Shown: piece after piece, positions 5,807 to 10,604 of the stretch
Numbering within the stretch: the stretch's first letter is position 1
Layout: every line of letters starts with the position of its first letter
Origin: an uncultured Collinsella sp.
GTDB lineage: Bacteria > Actinomycetota > Coriobacteriia > Coriobacteriales > Coriobacteriaceae
Direction of reading: 5' to 3'
NCBI GenBank assembly: GCA_958447445.1
Contig: CAUDAE010000067.1
Span: 1 to 10,604 of the forward strand
DNA: 10,604 nucleotides
Notes under the pieces: model-generated
What the model was told of the DNA's origin: nothing
Databases searched by the model: none
What the model saw: the letters and a program-made list of their open reading frames with translations, nothing else
Position numbers and translations under genes: made by a program

Positions 5807-7327
5807 GTGGCCCAAGAGACGTTTAGCGATCGCCTGCGACAGACTATGTCCAATCGCGACGTTCGCCAGTCGGACGTAATCCGCGCATCGGAGATGCTCG
5901 GCAAAAAACTCGGCAAGAGTCAGATGAGCCAATATGTGAGCGGCAAGACGATCCCGCGGCGCGATGTGGCTGAGCTGCTCGCCCGTATTTTGGAGGTCGA
6001 TGTTACCTGGCTGCTTGCCGGCGACGCCGATCAAGGCGAGGCATCATCACTCCGCAACGATTCCAAGCCCGAACCCCATCCCTCAGCTCAAATTGCAAGG
6101 AGCACCACCATGCGTACTTTTTCTAAATCCACCAAACTCGACAACGTCCTGTATGACGTGCGCGGTCCCGTCGTCGACGAGGCCGCCCGTATGGAGGACG
6201 AGGGCGAGCGCATCCTCAAGCTCAATATCGGCAACCCGGCGCCCTTCGGTTTCCGCACACCCGATGAGGTCATCAAGGACATGCGCCAGCAGCTGCCCGA
6301 CTGCGAAGGCTATTCCAACTCGCGTGGCCTGTTCTCCGCGCGCAAGGCGATCATGCAGTATTCGCAGATCAATGGCCTGCCCAATGTTCAGATGGAGCAT
6401 ATCTACACGGGCAACGGCGTGTCCGAGCTCATTCAGCTTTCGATGAACGCGCTGCTCGACAATGGCGACGAGATTCTGATCCCCAGCCCCGACTATCCGC
6501 TCTGGACGGCGTGTGCAACCCTTGCCGGTGGACATCCCGTGCACTACCTGTGTGATGAGCAGGCGGATTGGTATCCCGACCTGGAGGATATGGAGTCCAA
6601 GATCACGAGCGCGACCAAAGCCCTCGTCATCATCAACCCCAACAACCCCACGGGTTCCGTCTATCCGCGCGAGGTGCTCGAGGGCATCGTCGAGGTTGCA
6701 CGTAGGCATCAGCTGATGATCTTTGCCGATGAGATCTACGACCGCCTGTGCATGGACGGCTACGAGCACGTCTCGATTGCCTCGCTCGCCCCCGACCTGC
6801 CCTGCGTCACCTTTAGCGGCCTTTCCAAGTCTCACATGATCGCGGGCTATCGTATTGGCTGGATGGTGCTTTCGGGCAACCAGCGCTGCATGAGCGACTT
6901 CATCATGGGCGTCAACATGCTCTCCAACATGCGCCTGTGCTCCAACGTGCCGGCTCAGTCGATCGTTCAGACGGCACTCGGTGGCCATCAGTCCGTTAAC
7001 GACTACATCCGTCCCGGCGGCCGTGTCTACGAGCAGCGCAACTTTGTGTATGAGGCGCTCAACAAGATTGACGGCATCTCGGTGGTTAAGCCGCGTGCAG
7101 CGTTCTACATCTTCCCCAAGATGGATGTGAAGAAGTTCAACATCACCGATGACGAGCAGTTCGCCCTTGACCTGCTGCACGAGAAGAAGATCCTGATCAC
7201 GCGTGGCGGCGGCTTCAACTGGGCTGAGCCCGATCACTTCCGTATCGTGTACCTGCCGCGCATGGAAGTACTCAAAGAGTCCCTCGAAGACCTCGCCGAC
7301 TTCTTCGAACACTACCGCCAAAGCTAG
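5807..7327 (+). CDS. alaA: XRE-type HTH domain fused to AlaA-like aminotransferase
   Basis: Encodes 506 residues from GTG 5807 (SD AAGGAGG at 5795-5801, 5-base gap). Residues 1-72 form an XRE/Cro-like HTH (SQMSQYVSGKTIPRRDVAELL, then VDVTWLLAG). Residues 73-101 are a Ser/Pro-rich linker. From residue 102 the protein follows E. coli AlaA (a glutamate-pyruvate transaminase making alanine), as I recall it, nearly end to end: LNIGNPAPFGF, IYTGNGVSELI, PDYPLWTA, NNPTG at 279-283, and GLSKSHMIAGYR with the PLP-binding Lys341. All the fold-type I landmarks are present, so the enzyme is probably active. I recall a curated bifunctional HTH/aminotransferase family, so the fusion is not unique. It differs from MocR regulators, which use a GntR winged helix. 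The HTH probably binds the array at 5704-5787 and may couple alanine or PLP status to transcription. An internal start at 6110 is likely. Confidence 0.93.
   Translation: MAQETFSDRLRQTMSNRDVRQSDVIRASEMLGKKLGKSQMSQYVSGKTIPRRDVAELLARILEVDVTWLLAGDADQGEASSLRNDSKPEPHPSAQIARSTTMRTFSKSTKLDNVLYDVRGPVVDEAARMEDEGERILKLNIGNPAPFGFRTPDEVIKDMRQQLPDCEGYSNSRGLFSARKAIMQYSQINGLPNVQMEHIYTGNGVSELIQLSMNALLDNGDEILIPSPDYPLWTACATLAGGHPVHYLCDEQADWYPDLEDMESKITSATKALVIINPNNPTGSVYPREVLEGIVEVARRHQLMIFADEIYDRLCMDGYEHVSIASLAPDLPCVTFSGLSKSHMIAGYRIGWMVLSGNQRCMSDFIMGVNMLSNMRLCSNVPAQSIVQTALGGHQSVNDYIRPGGRVYEQRNFVYEALNKIDGISVVKPRAAFYIFPKMDVKKFNITDDEQFALDLLHEKKILITRGGGFNWAEPDHFRIVYLPRMEVLKESLEDLADFFEHYRQS
6097..6112 (+). promoter_or_regulatory. 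Internal ribosome binding site and ATG for free AlaA domain
   Basis: AAGGAG (6097-6102) lies 7 bases before an in-frame ATG at 6110-6112, inside the linker between HTH and enzyme. Initiation there would give a 405-residue protein beginning MRTFSKSTKL, which matches the length and N-terminus of stand-alone AlaA (SSKLENV in E. coli, from memory). Confidence 0.65.
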
Positions 7328-7351
7328 TGGGATAGAAGCTCCGCACTATGA

Positions 7352-7387
7352 AAAGCTCCCTGCAGTTGTTTTGCTGCAGGGAGCTTT
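7352..7387. terminator. Bidirectional terminator between the aminotransferase and def
   Basis: AAAGCTCCCTGCAG (7352-7365) and CTGCAGGGAGCTTT (7374-7387) pair perfectly over 14 bp with an 8-base loop. T-rich ends are present on both strands. It lies between the convergent stops at 7327 and 7403. Confidence 0.92.
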
Positions 7388-7402
7388 CTTGAATCGGCGG
7401 AA

Positions 7403-7813
7403 CTAGATCACTATCCCAGTGCAGTGGTCGATTTCGTGCTGGATGATTTCGGCGGTGTAGCCCGAGAAGTTTTTGATGCGGTGGACGAAGTTCTCGTCCA
7501 AATACTCAACCTTAATGCGGCGATAGCGGGTACAGGGACGCTCGCCGGTCAGCGAGAGGCATCCTTCGCTCGTCTGGTAGGCGTTGACCTGCTCAAGAAT
7601 TTGCGGGTTGTACATAAGCAGCGATTTGCTGCCGTCCTTTACGCAGATGATGCGTTTGCGCACGCCGATCATGTTGGCGGCGAGACCCACGCACTCGTGC
7701 TCATGCTCGCGGAGCGTATCCAGGAGGTCCTGCCCGGTCACGGCGTCGTCGGGCCCTGCGTCTTCGGAAGGCAGGCGCAAAAAGAACTCGGATTTCATGA
7801 TGGGCTTAATCAT
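7403..7813 (-). CDS. def: Short atypical peptide deformylase
   Basis: Encodes 136 residues from ATG 7813, with GAGGAG (7825-7820) 6 bases upstream. Longer in-frame starts lack such a site and the added residues look unlike the family. The enzyme removes formyl groups from new proteins in the cytoplasm. Motif 2 EGCLS is at residues 83-87 (metal ligand Cys85). Motif 3 HEIDH is at 126-130 (His126 and His130 bind metal, Glu127 is the general base). Motif 1 is GLAANMIG (43-50) where classical enzymes have GxGLAAPQ, so the oxyanion Gln position holds Met. The protein ends right after motif 3, without the C-terminal helix of type 1 enzymes. I recall similar short proteins with AANMIG in clostridia. 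Activity is likely but not certain. It is a paralogue of the partial gene at 2-208. Confidence 0.88.
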   Translation of the reverse strand: MIKPIMKSEFFLRLPSEDAGPDDAVTGQDLLDTLREHEHECVGLAANMIGVRKRIICVKDGSKSLLMYNPQILEQVNAYQTSEGCLSLTGERPCTRYRRIKVEYLDENFVHRIKNFSGYTAEIIQHEIDHCTGIVI

Positions 7814-7911
7814 GGCGGGCTCCTCATGTCTTATGCTTTCGTGGACTTTTAATAATAGCGCGGAAGGAAAGCTGTGCGTCCGCGTTACAATCTTTCGATA
7901 TTGGACCATGT

Positions 7912-8013
7912 TGCCAGATTCGTCGTGTACGGCGTCTGGCGTAAGTCTAGGGCTCATTTTTCGCCCTGGACCGTTCCTCTGGGGCGATGCGACTGTCGTT
8001 CCAAGAGGAAGGA
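7912..8013 (+). promoter_or_regulatory. Structured leader of the MFS gene with SD-sequestering hairpin
   Basis: This is the 3' half of the 205-base gap between def and the MFS gene. Three consecutive stems can form. Stem 1 pairs 7912-7919 with 7934-7941 (8 bp, two wobbles). Stem 2 pairs 7946-7953 with 7963-7970 (8 bp, one wobble, T-rich loop). Stem 3 pairs 7974-7988 with 7995-8010 (15 pairs, three wobbles, one bulged A at 8003). Stem 3 buries AGAGGAA (8004-8010), most of the SD of the start at 8019. A poorly supported -10 (TACAAT, 7886-7891) lies upstream. The rest of the gap (7814-7911) holds the def SD and nothing else I can name. Confidence 0.5.
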
Positions 8014-8018
8014 AATGC

Positions 8019-9434
8019 ATGGGGAGCAAATCTCAGCAACAAGTTCAAGTAACGCCATCGGCCTCTGCGGCGATTCTCGTCGTTATGTATATTGCGGCCT
8101 TTGTTGCCGCGTTTAACGAGAACATCATTAACGTGGCGTTGCACGACATTATGGCGGCCTTTTCGGTGAGTGCCACCACGGCACAGTGGCTCGTCTCGGG
8201 CTACATGATCGTGACGTCGATTTTTACGGCCATCATGGCCTTCCTGTCCGGCCGTTTCTCGACGCGCAAGCTGCTGTTTTTCGCATGCGGATGCATGGTC
8301 GCCGGCGAAGTCCTGTGCCTGGTCGCTCCGTCGTTTAGCGTTTTGCTGCCAAGCCGTATTTTGCAGGCCGCGGGATCGGGTATCTTGTTCCCGCTCATGA
8401 TGAACGTGGTGCTGTCTTGCGCCCCGCGCGAGAAGCTTGGTCTGTATCTGAGCCTGGGCGGTGCCTGCATTACGCTGGGGCCGGCGTTTGGACCCGTGAT
8501 CAGCGGTCTTATGTGCACGTTGTTTGGCTGGAGGGCGGTGTTCGTAGTGCTGTTGGTGGGCGGCATTGTGGTCGCTGCGGCGGGCGTAAAGCTTGTTCAG
8601 AATGTCGGAGAGCGTTCGAACGCCACGCTTGATATTCTGTCGGTTGTTTTGCTCGCTGCCGGTATTACGGTATTTGTGTATTCCGTAGGCGAGTTCTCAA
8701 CCAATCTGATTGCCGGCATCGTGACGCTCTTCGCCGCCACTGTGCTGCTCGGCCTGTTTGCGGCCCGTCAGCTCAAGCTCGAGCATCCGGTGCTTAACGT
8801 GCGTCCCATGGCGAGCGTTCGTTTTTGGCCTGCGTGCCTGCTTGTGGTGGTGTCGATGATGACGACGTTCTCGATGAGCGTTTTGTTGCCGCTCTATTTT
8901 GAGGGCGCATACGGCATGACCGCACTTATTGCGGGCTTGCTCATTTTGCCGGCGATTGCCTGCAACGCCGTGACCTCGATTGTGGGCGGACGCGTGATGG
9001 ACGCCCGTGGCGCATGGCCGCTGCTGCCGATCGGCTTTGCCCTGATTGCCGTGGGGCAGACTGCCATCTCGATGACGGCGGCAAGCATGAACATCGGCGT
9101 CGTCGTGGCACTGACCGTTGTGGTGTATGCCGGAGTCGGTTTGGTGCTGAGCCCCTCGCAAACGGCCGGCTTGGAGACGCTGCCTGCCGCTGAACATCCT
9201 CACGGAACGGCATTGCTTAACACGTGGAATATGATTGCCGCATCGTTTGGCCCGTCGCTGTTTATCGGTCTGCTCTCGAGTTCTGCCGCGATCGCCGACG
9301 CCGCTGGCGCTGCGACGGACGTTGCCCAGGCGATTGGATTTGCGGCTGCCGTGCGTGTGGCGGCTGTAATTGCCGTGGTCGGGTTCGCGGTGTCGCTGGT
9401 GTACGCTCGTCGCGAGTCGCACATGTCGCATTAA
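8019..9434 (+). CDS. MFS transporter, DHA2-like 14-TM drug/proton antiporter
   Basis: Encodes 471 residues with 14 hydrophobic segments spread along the chain, the pattern of the DHA2 (EmrB/QacA-type) branch of the major facilitator superfamily. The first segment contains NENIINVALHDI, equivalent to the family's D-x-T-I-V-N-V-A-L-P. TAQWLVSGYMI follows, and the antiporter motif C appears as GGACITLGPAFGPVISG. These pumps use the proton gradient to expel drugs or metabolites; the substrate is unknown. Start choice: ATG 8019 follows AGAGGAAGGA (8004-8013). The frame is open upstream, with an ATG at 7908, but that one lacks an SD and would add a hydrophilic tail. The gene is divergent from def. 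No convincing terminator follows, so read-through toward the RGG gene is possible. Confidence 0.9.
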   Translation: MGSKSQQQVQVTPSASAAILVVMYIAAFVAAFNENIINVALHDIMAAFSVSATTAQWLVSGYMIVTSIFTAIMAFLSGRFSTRKLLFFACGCMVAGEVLCLVAPSFSVLLPSRILQAAGSGILFPLMMNVVLSCAPREKLGLYLSLGGACITLGPAFGPVISGLMCTLFGWRAVFVVLLVGGIVVAAAGVKLVQNVGERSNATLDILSVVLLAAGITVFVYSVGEFSTNLIAGIVTLFAATVLLGLFAARQLKLEHPVLNVRPMASVRFWPACLLVVVSMMTTFSMSVLLPLYFEGAYGMTALIAGLLILPAIACNAVTSIVGGRVMDARGAWPLLPIGFALIAVGQTAISMTAASMNIGVVVALTVVVYAGVGLVLSPSQTAGLETLPAAEHPHGTALLNTWNMIAASFGPSLFIGLLSSSAAIADAAGAATDVAQAIGFAAAVRVAAVIAVVGFAVSLVYARRESHMSH

Positions 9435-9494
9435 TGTGTGCACATAGATTCTGCAGCTAGATTGGATGGCGACACCATAAACTAATGGACGTTT

Positions 9495-9572
9495 TGCCGA
9501 GAGGCATGAATGTTTAAAGCGCAAAGAGTGCGCGACGGGCCCCGCGAATGGGGCGATGATGCCCGAGAGGGC
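9495..9572 (+). promoter_or_regulatory. Structured leader of the RGG-protein gene
   Basis: The 152-base gap before the RGG gene holds several small stems. TGCC-GAGA-GGCA is at 9495-9506, GCGCA-N5-TGCGC at 9519-9533, GCCCC-N6-GGGGC at 9539-9554 and GCCC-GAGA-GGGC at 9561-9572. The first and last share the octamer CCGAGAGG and a GNRA-type GAGA tetraloop. GGGC at 9551-9554 can instead pair with GCCC at 9561-9564, so two folds compete. No clear promoter is seen in 9435-9494. Confidence 0.4.
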
Positions 9573-9586
9573 CAAGAAGGAGTCTC

Positions 9587-10510
9587 ATGTCCGAGAACGA
9601 AGAGATCATGAACGAGACCGAGAACGAGACCATGGCTGCCGAGGTCGAGGCAGTCGAGACCGTGGAGACCGAAGCTGCCGAGGTTGAGGCTGCTGACGAG
9701 GTTTCCGCCGAGGAGGAGGCCGAGGTTGTCGAGGCCGCCGTTGATTACGATGACGAAGAGCTGATGGACAAGATGCAGAAGGCCGCCCGCCTGCTGCGTA
9801 GCCGTCGCTTTGCTATTTCTAAGGAGGAGGAGGCCAAGGCCGAGCGCATGGCGAACATCGAGCGCGCCATCAAGCTTCTTGACCTCAAGCCCAAGATGGA
9901 GCAGAAGGAAATGTCCGACCTGCTGGGCATGCGCCTCCGTGAGCTCGATGGCCTGATGGCCGAGGCCGAGGCTGCCGATCTGGTCGGCCGCATCGACGAC
10001 GCCGAGGGCGATATGCGCAAGATCGTTGTCTTCGCTGCCGAGGATGCCGCTGAGGGCCTGGTCGAGCTTGCCAACAAGAAGGAGAAGCTCCTGCCCGAGC
10101 TTTCTTACGAGGAGGCCACCGAGCTGATGGCCGCTCTCGATAAGGTTATCGCTCCGCTCGTCGCCATGGGCCTGGACGAGGATCGCGGTCCTCGTGGCGG
10201 CCGTGACGACCGTGGTGGCCGTGGCGGCGACCGTGGCGGTCGCGGCGGCTTTGGCGATCGTGGTGGCCGTGGCGGCGACCGCGGCGGTCGCGGTGGCGAT
10301 CGCGGTGGCGATCGCGGTGGCCGCGGCGGCTTTGGTGACCGTGGCGGCGACCGTGGCGGTCGCGGCGGCTTTGGCGGCAACCGTGGTGGCTATGGCGATC
10401 GCGGCGGCAACCGTGGTGGCTTCGGCGGTAACCGTGGTAACGACCGCGGCGGTCGTGGTGGCGATCGTGGCGGCCGCAACGGCGGCGGCTTCCGCGGCAA
10501 CCGCTTTTAG
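9587..10510 (+). CDS. Acidic / MarR-like winged-helix / RGG-repeat protein
   Basis: Encodes 307 residues, ATG 9587 with AAGGAG (9577-9582) 4 bases upstream. There are three parts. Residues 1-57 are very rich in Glu/Asp/Ala/Val and probably disordered. Residues 58-197 are helical. Within them 88-160 resemble a MarR-type winged helix: EMSDLLGMRLRELDGLMAEA as the HTH, DLVGRIDDAEGDMRKIVVF as the wing, then a long helical tail. Residues 199-307 are a disordered tail with 21 RGG triplets in DRGG, FGDRGG and FGGNRGG units, plus Tyr/Phe spacers. RGG tails bind RNA (and DNA) and promote condensates in eukaryotic and some bacterial RNA-binding proteins. I do not recognise this exact architecture and assign no pathway. 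A nucleic-acid-binding regulator or RNA chaperone in the cytoplasm is the best inference. Acidic and basic ends could interact in cis or between molecules. Confidence 0.85.
   Translation: MSENEEIMNETENETMAAEVEAVETVETEAAEVEAADEVSAEEEAEVVEAAVDYDDEELMDKMQKAARLLRSRRFAISKEEEAKAERMANIERAIKLLDLKPKMEQKEMSDLLGMRLRELDGLMAEAEAADLVGRIDDAEGDMRKIVVFAAEDAAEGLVELANKKEKLLPELSYEEATELMAALDKVIAPLVAMGLDEDRGPRGGRDDRGGRGGDRGGRGGFGDRGGRGGDRGGRGGDRGGDRGGRGGFGDRGGDRGGRGGFGGNRGGYGDRGGNRGGFGGNRGNDRGGRGGDRGGRNGGGFRGNRF
10184..10507 (+). repeat. Low-complexity DNA coding the RGG tail
   Basis: Imperfect 6-, 9- and 12-base units built on CGTGGCGGT / GACCGTGGCGGC encode the RGG triplets. Copies mix CGT and CGC, GGT and GGC, so the amino-acid pattern is kept while the DNA varies. 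This points to selection on the protein rather than recent slippage. Length changes between strains are still likely. Confidence 0.85.
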
Positions 10511-10512
10511 GG

Positions 10513-10539
10513 GTTACGCGGTTCTACGAACCGCGTAAC
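10513..10539 (+). terminator. Perfect 12-bp hairpin after the RGG gene, no T tract
   Basis: GTTACGCGGTTC (10513-10524) and GAACCGCGTAAC (10528-10539) pair perfectly around TAC. It starts two bases after the stop codon. The following bases (TAGTTGACGC) lack a T run, so it may be a weak terminator, an mRNA 3'-end stabiliser or a protein site. Confidence 0.5.
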
Positions 10540-10593
10540 TAGTTGACGCTGCGCGCCCACCAGAGCGACAACTTGTCATTCAAAGAGGACGGC

Positions 10594-10604
10594 ATGACCA
10601 GAAG
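10594..10604 (+). CDS. Start of a downstream gene, cut by the window edge
   Basis: ATG at 10594 follows AAAGAGGA (10582-10589) at normal distance, and the sequence then runs off the edge (MTR...). Only three codons are visible, so no product can be named. A TTGACG at 10543-10548 could be a -35 box, and GACAA-C-TTGTC (10567-10577) is a small dyad ahead of the start. Confidence 0.4.

Noticed and set aside
6083..7321. Minus-strand open frame of 412 codons opposite the aminotransferase
   Set aside because: It is the codon-phase mirror of a strongly conserved enzyme, with no family match and no SD.
7584..8018. Upstream extension of the MFS frame back to 7584, through the antisense of def
   Set aside because: The added residues are hydrophilic and unlike MFS proteins, and the earlier starts have no SD. 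The start at 8019 sits at the normal distance from the first membrane segment.
10105..10380. Minus-strand Pro/Arg-rich frame (PPRPPRSP repeats)
   Set aside because: It is the complement of the RGG-coding repeats. The plus frame has the SD, the domain structure and the natural stop.
10184..10507. Repeated DNA considered as a CRISPR array or minisatellite locus
   Set aside because: Units are short, contiguous and in frame, with no spacers. They are explained by the RGG protein tail.

Overview
The window looks like chromosomal DNA from a gut-type actinomycete of the class Coriobacteriia, most likely Collinsella or a close relative. This is an inference from GC-rich coding DNA, frequent GTG starts behind strong Shine-Dalgarno (SD) sites, a bile salt hydrolase, and an XRE-HTH/AlaA fusion. 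No rRNA, tRNA, insertion sequence, phage gene or CRISPR array is visible. The region reads as a mosaic of short, independently transcribed units separated by good hairpin terminators.

Layout. (1) Positions 2-208 hold the end of a peptide deformylase-like gene whose HExxH motif is HMIDH, followed by a terminator. (2) Positions 340-1305 encode a choloylglycine (bile salt) hydrolase with Cys2 directly after the start. It converges on (3) kup, a KUP-family potassium transporter on the minus strand (3616-1385). A bidirectional terminator lies between them and two inverted repeats lie upstream of kup. (4) A minus-strand EamA/DMT permease (4668-3775) is divergent from (5) a LysR-type regulator (4787-5644). 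(6) Positions 5807-7327 encode an XRE-type helix-turn-helix fused to an AlaA-like aminotransferase. Its promoter carries four copies of one 8-bp half-site, and the gene has a strong internal ribosome binding site exactly where a free-standing AlaA would start. It converges through a perfect 14-bp terminator on (7) a short atypical peptide deformylase (7813-7403, minus). (8) A 14-TM MFS transporter (8019-9434) is divergent from it and has a leader that can fold its own SD away. (9) Positions 9587-10510 encode an acidic/MarR-like/RGG-repeat protein with 21 RGG triplets, behind a structured leader. (10) The start of another gene appears at the right edge.

How they relate. There is no single pathway. 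Two modules look self-regulating: the HTH-aminotransferase with its phased operator array, and the eamA/LysR divergent pair. Two leaders (MFS and RGG gene) suggest RNA-level control. The least familiar items are the RGG protein with its leader, the HTH-AlaA gene that probably yields two proteins, and the deformylase paralogue that keeps its metal ligands but lacks the catalytic glutamate.
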